From Rapana venosa (lineage: Eukaryota; Mollusca; Gastropoda; Neogastropoda; Muricidae): DNA of 64,000 nt. Below, piece by piece: positions 1 through 64,000 of this stretch; the stretch's first letter is position 1, and each line of letters begins with the position of its first letter. The stretch spans positions 54,852,020 to 54,916,019 of the forward strand of contig CM054140.1 in assembly GCA_028751875.1 (NCBI GenBank), in the 5' to 3' direction. The notes beneath the pieces were generated by a model. That model was not told the origin of the DNA, made no database searches, and saw only the letters and a list, made by a program, of their open reading frames with translations. The translations under genes were made by a program, and so were the position numbers.

Positions 1-235
1 TTCTTTTATATCGAGGATAATGGAATAAGCACTTATGTGCTTTTTTACATCTAGTCCCCGTGTGTGTGCGGATTTGTGAATTCTGTCATCTGTTCCCACC
101 GGCACACGATGGCCTACTCTTACTAAAAGCGGAACAGGGTTTAACGTGTGCGCAAGATGTTATGCGTGCGTTCGCACACGGGGCCTTGGTTTATAGTCTC
201 ATCCGAAGGAATATGGGGGAGAGTGGACTCTGCAC
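1..235 (-). mobile_element. SINE-A copy 1 (head-truncated)
   Basis: Begins with the family's 3' segment (ATCGAGGATAATGGAATAAG) and carries the central domain GGTTTATAGTCTCATCCGAA near 188-208. The tRNA-like head is missing. Repeats of the same layout occur at 18262, 20768, 21626, 33585, 34484 and 40608. Confidence 0.85.
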
Positions 236-1896
236 TAAATTGATTTTAGGTAGGTGTCATCTCCGATAATGCCTTGGTGGGTGGGGCTATAAGCAACATG
301 AAACGAAATGAAAGACGATTTTAACTAAGCCTAACATGGCTGGCAGGATGTTGAATGATGCAAAGTCAGTATACAGCTGGTTATTTACTGTCTGGCAAAG
401 TTGGTCTTGTGATTTTTAGGAAGAGTTTTTCCCCCCTACCCCTTCATTTTCAAAGTGTTTGGTCCTGAGCAAGAGCTTGTTGGGATCACCATTGATGATT
501 TTTGCGGATGGGACCGTTTTTAACACCACATAAATTTGCTACATCGAGGCTTAAACAGTAGTGACTTGAGGAGTCCTTAGGACACCACATCTAGGGCAAT
601 CTTCAGGCAGTCTGTCGTGGGCAAGATGGACCTAGATCTCGGAATGCATGCATGACGACCTTAGTTGGTATGCTGGTGTTTTTATGCCATCCCCATTGGC
701 ATTCCGCTTCTCGTCAAAAGGTGGTTGTGAGTTCTAATGTGCACACAAAACATTTGATGCATTTAGTGCAGGGTTCACACACAAAACCTTGAAATATTAT
801 TTTTTAAAATGTTCGGCTCTACTCCGAGGTTCCCAAGTAGTGAGATGTTTGCGTATGCCACCGTTTGTCCATCATGAAGGTAGCTGCCAAAACCTCTGTT
901 TAAAACTCTCATCTTAGGGATCTACGAAAAGTAGTTCAGAAGGGAAAATGTCCAACCTGGGTTGTGCATGTGGACGGATCCGAACCAGTGCCTTGAAGAA
1001 AAAGAAAAACCTCATTGGGGGATGCGTCAGAGATAGAAATGATCTCCTAGACACTGTCACTGGTGGTCTTGAAATATATATGGCTGGTAGCCGGGCTGTC
1101 TTTTCCAGCATTGAGAGCTGCTCAAGGCCTGGCGTGAATTTTGGCCTGCGCGTGTCACCCAGCTGTCCATAGAATAACACACGAACTTGTTGGGCTTGGC
1201 AGGCCTCTACCTGGTCCCGGGCTTTCTTTCCTGTCTTAACACATATGGTGGCCAGCCCTTTCTTTAGGGAGCTGTGGGTTGTTTTCTTCAACCCTGCAAC
1301 TGTACAGTATTTTAACTTAAGTTAACAACGCACGCATTGAGTGAGTGTGAGGATGTAGACTTGTTCATAATATCCTACTGCATCCTACTAGTGGTTGTTC
1401 GAATGGTGGTTGTAGCAAGTGTACTTAGTGATAATAGATGTGTGTGTTCAGCCTTTGAACTGCCAGAGAGGGAGACAGTTTACATCTGGCATTCAGTTCA
1501 ATTTGATCTGATTTCTATAGCTAGCCCCCAACACTTTCAGTTAGTTCTCTGGATTGTAGTGACTGAGGAGGGCAGGAAAAAAAGAGAATGTTCAAATACA
1601 AGAGAGAGAGAGAGAGAGATGGGGTGGGGGTGGGAGCTGCAGTGACAGACAAGCAGTGGCACTTCCCTCATGTGTCTTGTGTGCAGTTGGACACAATGCT
1701 TACCTCCCTTTGTTGGCTTTTCACATCATATTTTGATAGCCTAGACTAGTTCAACATAAAGAGACTAACACGTAGATAAGTCACCTTGTATGCAGGAATT
1801 GAAAAGTATGCAGATGTGCGTGAGCATGAGCCATTAATCGTGGCAGTGAGAAATGGTAGTATGAATAAGTGATGGTATACTATAGAATATAGTAGT

Positions 1897-2180
1897 ATGT
1901 TCTTTCGAGCCAGAAGGCCCATAGAGCCGGAGCTTATCCCGGTTTCTGTAGCGTTAAGCGAACTGATGGTTTTTCACCACCCCTGTGACAGGACGCTAGT
2001 CTGTCGCCAGATACTTCCCCAGCAGAGCTGGTACCCACTTGTACACCTGGGTGGAGTGAGGAAAATAGGAGTAAAGTGTCTTTCCCAAGGACACAACACC
2101 AAGCCCAGCGAGGATCGAACCCGCGACCTCTGGATCACGAGTTGACCGCCTAAACCACTCGACCACGGTACCTCCTACTA
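1897..2180 (-). mobile_element. SINE-D, tRNA-derived, near complete head
   Basis: On the minus strand the element starts GGTACCGTGGTCGAGTGG (box A) and has box B GGTTCGATCC about 50 nt later, then the widespread SINE motif GTCCTTGGGAAAGACAC. The head resembles tRNA-Ser/Leu. It is a separate family from A, B and C. Confidence 0.8.
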
Positions 2181-2248
2181 TAGAATATACCAATATAAAA
2201 TTCATACCACAGAATCTTTGGTATGAATAAAAATAATCACAAAGGCAG

Positions 2249-2249
<1 letters not shown>

Positions 2250-2308
<59 letters not shown>
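2250..2308. repeat. (GA)n microsatellite
   Basis: Almost perfect GA dinucleotide run of about 58 bases. It makes artificial ORFs on both strands. Confidence 0.95.
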
Positions 2309-2310
<2 letters not shown>

Positions 2311-2597
2311 CCTGCTGCTGCATATGCTGCACGCAGAGAAAGGGTCATGAGGTAACAACAGTATTTGCGCATATGCCACTACTGGTAATTATGGGTGGTT
2401 GCTTGCTTGTTTGTTTGCTTGTTTTTGTACTTGTACGTGTGTGTGAGAAAGAGAGAGAATTATGTATCATTATGTTATTAGGTAGAGTGGTTTCATGTGT
2501 ATGTATATAATGTCAGATAGAGGAGTGGAATGACTCACTAACCAATGTTGGACCCATGAACTAGTGTAACTGAAGGCTCAGGCCGAGTCACAGATGA

Positions 2598-2672
2598 TAT
2601 GTGCTTTGATTTGTTGCTTTACAAGATTCAGCGCTATATAAACTCCATACATTATTATTATTATTATTATTT
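2598..2672 (+). repeat. SINE tail fragment with (ATT)n
   Basis: Contains CAGCGCTATATAAA followed by (ATT)n, the same 3' tail as SINE-A at 18575-18652. No upstream SINE body is attached, so this is a solitary 5'-truncated copy. Confidence 0.75.
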
Positions 2673-5600
2673 ATATGCACGAGGCAGTTTCTTCCTCTGT
2701 GGTTCAGTTTTCATTTTCTTGTAGGTGAAACATTTTTGTCTCCTAAAAGCTAAGCTTGCAGACCTGTTAGATAGTGTTTCCGAACTTTCAAAGCAGTTTC
2801 TAAATACTGGCTTAGTGGAACACTAGTAGAATAGAAATAAATGACATTGTCCACTTTTCTACAAGCTTCATAAACAGTCACTTTCTTCTTTAGTGGTATC
2901 TTGGTGTGATGCTGAATTTGTCGATCAATTTTTGTAGAATGGAAAAAATGTTAGCTTTAAAAAATACTTATTGTTTAGTAGTGTCTTTTACATCAGAAGG
3001 CAAAACCAGAAATGTCAAAGGTGCTTAGCATGCCAATTTTGTGCTACCATCACAACACACTTCTATCAGTTATGCATTCAGCTCTAAAGCAACGTTATCT
3101 GTATTGTAACGACAAATTATTTTTCCATATATTTTTGGTCTGTTTTGAAAATATCTTTTACAATTCCTTAACTTTTGGTGTAGTGTGTGTGTGCACGTGT
3201 ATTCTATATACGCAAGTATTGTAAGCATGAACTAGCAAAGAAAAATTTGCCATCTACAAATCAACCAACCAATCATTCACACTTGCTCATCACACAAGCA
3301 TCAATAACAACACCCACCAAATTTTTGGCATATCTTTTAATTGCCGACGTGATATTTAATTGTAAATAAGAAAAAGAAATTTACAAAACTTCACTTAATG
3401 ACATGCAACCAAATGGGAGGGCCAGTAGTATAGATTCTGCTCTGATTCTCACAAGCTTCACAAGAATTACCAATGCAGTTTTTTGTTTACAAAGCCATAG
3501 AAATGACACTTGCACTGTTCGTCTAGCCAATCAGGTTATGTACACAGAAACCACTAGATGACAAAACACACTACATGACATGAGAAAATGACTTGAAACT
3601 GTCCATTCATGCAATGCAGACGCACCATCACAGTTCCCTAAAGCTTTGTCCTCACGCAGAGATGTGTGGTTTAATCTTTGAACTTGGCTAGAAAACCACT
3701 TTGCTAGTAATTGATACCCGCAGATTTTGATTTTGTCAATATTGGTGTCACTGCATGTAGAATCTAGTCACACCCTGTCTTTTAAGAAATCCACCTGGTA
3801 AATATCTGATCAATACCTTTTGTCTGATCGTTACATAACACAACCCAATGAGCCGTTAATGTACGGTAGGTGCCGAATGCCAACATGAAGTCTTATACAG
3901 TGCATGTTTGATCCTAAGCATGTGTAATACACACAAAGGGGAATAAGGCACTGGAAGGTCTCCATGCAAGTTGACCTGGAAGATAGTCAAGATCCATCAG
4001 GTGCCGCCAAGGCTCACACCAGTGACTCCTACTATTAGTATTTGATTAACATTGTTGATTAACATTGTTGATTCTTTAGCACTGTTATCAGTTCCTTCTT
4101 TCTTTACCTCACCTCACCTAAACAACGACTAAACTGCATTTCAATCTCGCAAGCTTTGTTTTCCACCCTGCTTCTTTTTCTTCCTTGTCCTTCTTCTTCC
4201 TTCTGATGCATCTGTAGAAACACAGGGGGCAGAAACATGCACACAGACTTTCGCACACAAATACACATGGGTGCAGGAAGTGACTTACATGCTCAGTTGC
4301 ACACACAAGTACACCTGTTCAACCATACACACACATACACACACCACTGGCCCATTCACCATTTTTTGTAAAGGGCCCCTTAAAAAACACAAACAACCCA
4401 AAACAACAACAACAACAACAACAATATCTCCTCTTGCTTACAGAGCAGAAAAACCAGAGCACTGGCAGAAAAAAAAACAAGACTGGGTACAGTAGCAAGA
4501 AGTTGTTTACTGACCAAAACTGGAGTCTCAGGCAAGGAGACAAAAGTGACTCGTTCCCATGTTTGGGTAAGCCAGGAGTTATCGATGAAGAAATAAAGGA
4601 GTAACATGAACAAACGAACGAAATGTGATGCAAATAATGGTTTGCAGATAATGATGAACTCAACATTAGCATCTAGATACAGTTACATACCCTGGCTGGT
4701 ACACATGGAAATCTACTACTGAGACTAAAATCAAAACGGTCTAAACACCCTACCAACTGAAGAATGCAGTGGTCAATCAAAAAGGAACCCCAACACCACA
4801 CCACACCACACCACCCCACCCTGTCCCTCCCTCCCTCATCAGTCAGTTCATCTTACTTGTACCCCAGCCAACCACTGAGACCGATCAGAAATAGAAATGT
4901 CAGAGCTATTTACAACATCAAAGCAATTCCCCAGAATTAAAACCATGAAAAGGTCAGTTATCAATCCGTTTGATTAAATCATGTGGTGTTTACATATCAG
5001 ATGAGAGATAAAAAAAAGTTCACTTCTCTTAGGAATGCAAAAATAGTGTGTGGTGCAACATCATGAAACAAGATCTTCAAGTAATCTGCCTTAAAAATGT
5101 TTTGAAGTGAATGTTTGATGGTTATGCATTCACTGTAGGTCTCCTTAAAGCAGATAAATACGAGTAAAGTAGGACTGGCCAGTATTTAACCTGGCAAAGA
5201 AAAATCTCGCCCTTTTCTGTAATCCATGAAAGCAAGTTTGGCCAATTTATTCCTTGTAGTCTTCCACTTTACTGTACGGATCAGTGCAGTTTGAATTTTC
5301 TTTAGTTGTGATACTTGTGCCAAGATTAAAAAATGATGCCAGGACATTCCGTATTACTACACATTTTCTCAAATTTCAGTATTTTCTGACAATTACATTG
5401 CCTCAATCCTTTGTGATAGTGGTGTACAAGTCATGATATTCCAGAAGCATGGGATGGTTGATATTTCAAATGTGTTTTTCTTTCAACACTGCCATACCAC
5501 TTTCAGTTAGACATCATCAAATGCAGTGAGTGTGTGTAGTAGTTTTAAGATGGAGCTGTTAGATGGTTGGTGTTTGACACAGCTAGATTGAACAGTGGAA

Positions 5601-8600
5601 GGCAGAAAACAGCCGTGTGTACGCCCCTGGTTTTGAACTTTCAGGTTTTGACAAAAAGATGGAATACTTTGTTGGCTGATGTGTGTGTGTCTCGGTTTAG
5701 TTGGAAAAGTATGTTACTTCCAAACCTGAACAAGTAGGAGGGACTTTTCTGGAGATGACTGTGAAAAATATTCGTTATTTGGCAGTAATGTCACCCACAC
5801 CGAGGAGTGAGTGAGAACCAATACGTATTTTTTAAAATGGAGTGTTTACCAGCAATCATTTTTCTAGAGGCTTTCATTGTTTTGTGTGAAGTACAAAACA
5901 AAATAATCTGGAGAAGTATATTGAACACAGTTCACTTTTGAGTGACCTAGAAATCTGTGGTAACAGTTTTTTCAGTCCATTTACTTTCATGCTTTGATAC
6001 TGAGAACTTTGTAGTAAGAGCTTTGATACTATCTCATATTGTTTTCGCAGTACCAAGTTGATTGAAAAGATCAATTTCACCCAAATATATACAAATACCT
6101 GGGGTGTGTTCTACTACAGAAGTGTAAAGTGTTCTTAAAATGATAGTCACTGATGGAGTCAGACCTCCACTACTTTGAAATCATTTATTCCCTGCTCTAA
6201 AGCAATGGCCAACATTCTATTGCTTTATGTACAGAATTGGTGATGTGTAAGTTTTGCTAGATTTCAGTTGCATTTCATTTCATCAAACTGAAATAACGAT
6301 ATCAGTTTTCAGTGCCCAACATGGCTGGTATGTCACGTGAAACTATGAGATCAAGTAAAGGTAGATTCCGCATTCACCTGTCCCTCTTTTTCTACCTATC
6401 AAGGTAATCTGCTGGTACTGTCTGCCTTTTCCATTTTGCCACCAAATTCCTGTTCCAAAACTTCTTGAGCACCTGTAGTTATGAAAGCATTTTAGATCTG
6501 ATGGCTTAAAGCATTTTAGATCTGATGGCTTATGAGACTGGAGAATGAGAGCAGCTTAGGTGAACTTTTTCATGAGCAGCAGTGGAATGGCTGGTTTACA
6601 CAATTTTATTTCCTTCTGGCACACACAGCTGAATCCTGAGAATATCCTTTTACTTGCTTGCGATCCTATTTTTGAATGACCTCCATGCAGAAAATGTGAA
6701 AACTCACTCTGGGTTATGAAAGGTGGTTTGAAATTAAAAGACACAACTCGCACTACTATACATTCTCAATAATATGTCCCAGACAAGAATGATGTACCTT
6801 TCAACAGAGATAAAGTTTTCTATGATGAAATGACTAACCACTACAATCAATCATGAGGTTAGAGATTCTCACACAAACCTAAATATATATATGTCAACAT
6901 GTCTGATGCCAGCTAGAATGACTTTTTTTTTGGGAAAAAAAGAAATGTTCAACTTTTGAAACAGCAATCTGAATGATAAGGATGTATACAATATACAATG
7001 AATGGCGATGATATCGTTAGACACAAAAAAAAATCAAGTTCATACATCAGGAGTCATCGGTTCATACGCAGCCAAAGCACAAGGTTCAAGAGATGCACAT
7101 TCTTACAATGAAGTGTCGTACATTCTCATTACCCCCTAAGCTTGTATGTTGTTCAGCTGTCAACATCAACACACCCGGGATCCACCACCACATTTTATTG
7201 CAACTCCCGTAAGTACAGAAAGAAAACCAAACGGAGTACTAAAATGCATTCACTTAATACTTGCTTAGTTCCAGGCTTGAATGATCCTTCACTGGCTATG
7301 GTCTCCTGCACTGACTGTATCACAAAACGGCAAACACACGCAAGGTTACAACACTGAAATACAGAAGTGAAATATTGCAGCATAATGCGTATGTCATTAC
7401 TTGGTCATTTGACACCTATGTCTGGATGACGAGTTTAAATTAAGTGTGACGATGAAAAATTTACACTGAGAGAAAGAGAAAAAATGGCATCATGATTTGC
7501 TGGGCCCCAGTATTCAGTCATGAACAGTACTTCCAGGCAAGATGTTGAAAAAAACAACAAACCAAATCATTTTCACTTGGGGTTATGAGCCACTCTCAGT
7601 GATCTTTCCATGATCATTCTCCTCTACTTTTTCTACTGTCCAACGTATGGATGCATCTAGATGAAATTTCAGGACAGGAACATTTACATATTAATGGCAA
7701 TGACCCAAAACTGATGAACACCGACAGTGTGAAATGGTGATAAAAAAACTTTTTAGTTTCAGGGTGGGGGAAGGCAAACGGGGTCTTTTTAGTTTCACAA
7801 TGTGCCTCTTGAACATATTTTAGAGAGATTCCCCATTTTATTTATATTTTACTACGACATTTGGAGTGAATTTTAGTAATTTTAGTTCTTGTTTAGACCG
7901 TTTCAACACCATCTGCCCTGTCAACAACACTGTAAACTAGGGGGGGGGGAAAAAACCGAAAGATCAGTCAGTTACTGCAGAAATTTTGTGCCTGTCGTGA
8001 AGTGATTGCTATTCCCCTATGTATTAAGCTAGTTCACTGACCAGTCTCTTAGGGCTAAAAAAAAAATTAGGGAGGATACATATGTGCAAGTTAAGTGGCA
8101 GAAGGCAGTTTGTATTGATGTTGATCAAGGTTAACTTTAGGCCAAGGCAAGGACTTGTGTATATAGCACAACCAATAGAAACGTAATACAACCTCCAGCC
8201 CACTCCAGTCACACAAATTTCTTGACCACACAAAAGCTAAACTCTACCACAGTAGTCATCATAGTAAAAATAAATAGATTAGCAAATGACAGTAAACAAA
8301 AAAAACCATCAATTTCAGCATGTCAAATCTGAACATCCAAACCAGTGATGAAACGATAGGCGGGAACAGAAAAGCTAGAGACGACAATACTTACGACTAA
8401 ATGCCACAACATGCACAATGCTGTACAGTTTTGATACACAATCCACAGAAACGCAGTCAAAAATGGATCCCATAAATTTCTGTCAAGCCAAAAAGGGTCG
8501 GTTTTGTACCGCCTTTCAATGAACAGTTCCATAGTCAAAATGGCCATGTGCTTTTCTACCCTTCCTCTTGGGTTTGTCATCGGTGGGCATTGAAACAAGG

Positions 8601-9199
8601 TGCAGGTAACTGAAGGAACAAACTGAACAGCCTACCACATACCTATTCTTCCCTTGAAGTGTGTGGTCTGTCCACTTAAGCTCTAGATGGAAAAAAACCC
8701 AACAATGCCGTGGTACCTCGGCAGTTAATATTTCAGAACACAAAACTATACAGTCATCACCATTGTTCAATCATATGATTAAATTACACAAACTCTGAGA
8801 TGATAGTCAACATGAAAATGAAATGCCACACAAGTAAAACTGTCGTCTTTCAGCGTTCATTTTCTCCCATCTCAATCTTTTTTTCTTTTTTTTTTAAATG
8901 TCACAATATACTTCTTACAGAACACAAAAAACTAGTAACTACTGGTTGTTGTTAACTTTGTCAGTATGACCTTTCCATGAGCATGAACATTCTTTCTTTC
9001 AGCACGAGTTCACAGTTCTCAGAAGCTTGTGACTGTCTTCCCTTCCATTCCCCATACTCTCTTCACACTGGGGATGGTTTTTCACAGTCAGTCTGTCCTG
9101 CCTTGCCATTTTACCTCCATAGGATCCTGCGCTGATGCTTCAGTTCTGTTCTCTTTCTTACACCAATTCCACTGAACAAAAAAAAAAAGACGAGACTCG

Positions 9200-10012
9200 C
9201 AATGAATGTCGTTCCACTTTATTCACTTGTTTAGCATTTCTTTACCAAAACATCTCCATTCCAAATTCAAACCCACTCCACTGTATAACATGAAATCCTT
9301 TCCCTGAAACAGCAAGTACCGCATACCACACACTGTAGCAATAGATGTAGCTCGAGAAACCACTTTTCTGCATCCACACAGTCTTCTAGGACGCGAAAAC
9401 CTGGTCAACTCCTCTCCAGCAGTCTGTTGCCTGGCCTTTGCCAATCCGAGTCTGGATTGTCCATACACTACCTACACAAAGGTGCGTCATGAGCGATTTG
9501 AATGGAGCAGTTAATCCAGCTAAGGGATACGGAGGTTGCAGACTTCAGGTTCCTTTCACTGTGGGAGTCTCGACAGCTGATACAGCTGTAGTGAGTGGTC
9601 CCTGTGTCACAGCACTTCACTGAAGTCTTTTTTTTTTTTTTTTTTGACAAAAAGAAAGGAGGGAAAAAAAAACCCGAACTGAAAAATACCATGCAGGTTT
9701 GTATTGTAAAATGGCAACAGTTCAATCATGACAAAGTCTCAACAGCTATACATGGTAACCACGCTGTACAAAATTGCGCTCCGAATTCCATGATGGCAAA
9801 CAGGTGTCGTCCTACACCACAACCTCCACAAGGACGGAGCAGTTGTCCTCCCGTCGAGACACAGTAGGCTCCAGTTCCAAGGAAGGGACATGTGACAGGG
9901 CTGAGCCAGGAAACCACACCGCCGACGTCTGTCTCTTCAGATGACACCGACTTGTTGTTCATGGCCTCTTTCCTTCCTTCCTTCCCAGCCCTTCACACTG
10001 GAGGTGGTTGGA
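9200..10012 (-). other. Probable 3' untranslated region
   Basis: No coding signal follows the stop. The region contains short A/T runs and ends close to the first convincing poly(A) signal downstream (9223-9218). The length of about 0.8 kb is an inference; a longer UTR into 9200-7800 (another AATAAA-like motif near 7840) cannot be excluded. Confidence 0.5.
9218..9223 (-). terminator. Polyadenylation signal AATAAA
   Basis: TTTATT on the plus strand reads AATAAA on the minus strand, about 790 nt after the stop codon. It is followed at 9190-9180 (minus direction) by an eleven-base T run, as expected for a U-rich downstream element. Cleavage would fall near 9200. Confidence 0.5.
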
Positions 10013-62102
<52,090 letters not shown>

Positions 62103-63942
62103 CTGGAACACGCAAGGTCATTGACTAGCTTGTCGACAACTTTTATCTTATTACTATCCCTGAAGTCAGAATGCAGCTACCTAAATGGTAAGGGGGAGAA
62201 AAAAACCCTGGTTGTAGACACAAAAATCTCGTCGTAGGTGAACCTCAAGAGCTCTAGCCAAGGAACAAAAAAATAACCCCAACTTACCACTGTTATTGCT
62301 TACAAAATCCCACAAACCGCTAATGCCATAAAGGATTTCACCATGACAATTTTTATCATTGGAAAGCACAAAAAACACTGCCATACTGAAAACGCCAGCC
62401 CCTTTGTCTAACTTATCATTTTCATTTTAATCATAATAATATATGGAATTTACATAGCGCTGAATCTTGCAAAGGAGCAAAGCAAAGTGCTTACATTCAA
62501 ATCATTTACACTTATGCAATCATTCATGAATAAAATAAAGATACCAATATTACACACACACATGCGTGCACAGCATGCCTATACACGGTGATGAAGTTGG
62601 GGGTGGCCGCTGAAGAGTGTGGATAGATAATGTGGAAGGGAAGATCTTTTTATCCCCCTCCCCCCCCCCCCCCCCAAAAAAAAAGATTAAATAAATGATA
62701 GACAATAGGAATTCCATCAGGCCAAACTGTATTACAGAATAGACAGACAACCCGTGACCATCCAACTTCACAATGGCACTACCTTCTTACAGCCAGGAAT
62801 GAAAGGGCACAGACCCCCCCCCCCCCCCCCAAAACAGCATTGATAGTAGCAGGAAAAAAAGGAATCAGAAAGTCATGACTAACTTGAAAATAAAAGTGGA
62901 TGGGGATGGCAGAAAACAAGAAAAAAAAAAAAAAAAAAAGGGTCACAGAGGAAAGAAAGAAAAAGGACCCCCCCCCCCCAAGAATACAACAATGTATACA
63001 AACGTGACAGAAGAAGAAAAATGTCAAGCATCCTTTTTCCTTCAGGAGGAGATACTATTTATACTGATTGATCTCACAGCATCAGCAAGAAGCAGACTGC
63101 CATCTCTTCACGGGTTTGGGAAGGGTGTTTGAAGAGAGGAACTTTTTTTATTAAAAAAATAAAAAGGGAGCGGGAAGACAGTCAGCTAGCACAGTTGTTT
63201 GTTTTTTTTGTTTTTTAAAGACAAACTAGGAAAAAAAAAAAGGGGGGTTGGGGCTGGAGGAGGGAGTGTAGTGTACATATAATACATGAATCCCTTTTTA
63301 TTGATAGATTATACACTTCTAAGAAGCTTCCACATATAAATGTGACCAGTCTTTAACGAGACGAGACTTTTGCAACCTTCTTATCTACAAGGTCCACAAA
63401 TTTCACATACGCACACAAAATGAGCCGAGGATGTTTAGCAAAACTAACAATCCTCACCAGTTATGATCTTCAGATTAACAATCTTCAGGGCTTTAAAGCA
63501 ATATTACTGCGTTCAATGGTTTTCTCAGACAATATATATATACACACACACACACATATCATGAAGCACTGTGGGTTAAGCAGTGCACTGGCTTGTCCAA
63601 ATATCAGCAATGTCTGCAGAATAAACTTCACCTGAAACAATCTTTTACACAAAATGTTCACACCTGGACAACTAAAGAGCTAATGGGCACTGCTGAAGAA
63701 AAGTTGAGATGAACATTAGTCAAGATCCTAGCACCATCAGTTCTCAGCACATGCAAAAAACCAATGGAGCCGAAAATTGGATTTTACATTCAGTGACTTA
63801 AGTTCCATTATTGGAAAATTGGAAAAATTGTGTGAATCCTGTGTAAAAAAAAAAAGAAGGTTTCACTGGTTTTTGTATTTTTCCTCATCACGCATGAGTG
63901 GTGGTCTTTCTTGTTCTACTTTGTTAGGAAAAACTACACTTG

Positions 63943-64000
<58 letters not shown>
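62103..64000. other. Intron upstream of FN3-2b, continuing off the window
   Basis: C runs at 62650-62675 and 62813-62830, poly-A at 62920-62938, and a (GT)n run from 63944 to the window end. No exon for the first half of FN2 was found, so it lies beyond 64000. Confidence 0.7.
62430..62510 (-). repeat. SINE tail fragment, reverse
   Basis: ATTTACATAGCGCTGAATCTTG preceded by ATAATAAT; reverse complement of the common tail. Confidence 0.75.

Larger units (their letters stand above)
236..9190. other. Region downstream of the gene, no gene seen
   Basis: No ORF in this stretch resembles a protein I recognise, and codon structure is absent. It holds a SINE tail, SINE-D, a GA tract, weak old repeats at 420-900 (phrases such as GAGATTTTTGCG-like recur at 42205 and 34970), and a tandem duplication at 6490-6530. 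It may be intergenic or partly a long 3' UTR. Confidence 0.5.

Noticed and set aside
2096..2180. tRNA gene (box A and box B present)
   Set aside because: The sequence continues into a SINE body and lacks a clean acceptor stem; SINE head rather than a functional tRNA.
4100..4700. ORFs on both strands of 62-117 codons
   Set aside because: Low-complexity (CAA)n and A-rich sequence, no homology recognised.

Overview
The window is eukaryotic nuclear DNA. It is intron-rich and full of tRNA-derived SINEs, short DNA-transposon relics, microsatellites and homopolymer runs. It holds one gene, on the minus strand: the 3' part of a LAR-type (type IIa) receptor protein tyrosine phosphatase. No bacterial features are present. 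The protein has fly-like architecture, with one fibronectin domain more than vertebrate LAR/PTPRD/PTPRS. Together with the SINE-rich background this suggests a lophotrochozoan, most likely a gastropod mollusc; that assignment is inference.

Layout, reading the gene 5' to 3' from right to left. 62102-61904 is the second half of FN3 domain 2; the Ig domains, FN1 and the first half of FN2 lie beyond position 64000. An 8.5 kb intron follows, holding two candidate in-frame cassette exons (60230-60186 and 57939-57928). 53386-45176 holds FN3 domains 3, 4 and 5, one exon each. 39062-31016 holds FN6 (two exons), FN7, FN8 (with a one-base frame break) and FN9 (two exons). 29370-27789 is the membrane-proximal domain. 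27150-26793 is the transmembrane exon. 26061-19598 is the active phosphatase domain D1. 17958-10013 is the D2 domain and stop codon. A poly(A) signal lies at 9223-9218. Twenty-five constitutive exons join in consistent phase, with the single exception of FN8. They encode about 1,588 residues here.

The protein would be a neuronal/epithelial adhesion receptor. The FN3 stalk is extracellular, the membrane segment crosses once, D1 is a tyrosine phosphatase with all catalytic motifs, and D2 is a regulatory pseudo-phosphatase-like domain (WPE instead of WPD, KNRL instead of KNRY).

The non-coding part carries at least four tRNA-headed SINE families (called A to D here), two 5'-truncated copies of one LINE plus a second LINE relic, a 1.9 kb terminal-inverted-repeat element with a piggyBac-like MITE nested in it, another piggyBac-like MITE, and several minisatellites. 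Some minisatellites touch splice sites. The most interesting observations are the two unannotated cassette/micro-exons, a tandemly duplicated splice acceptor before D1 whose distal copy would give a phosphatase-less receptor, the FN8 frame break, and a minisatellite grown from a SINE tail. Positions 1-9190 show no gene.
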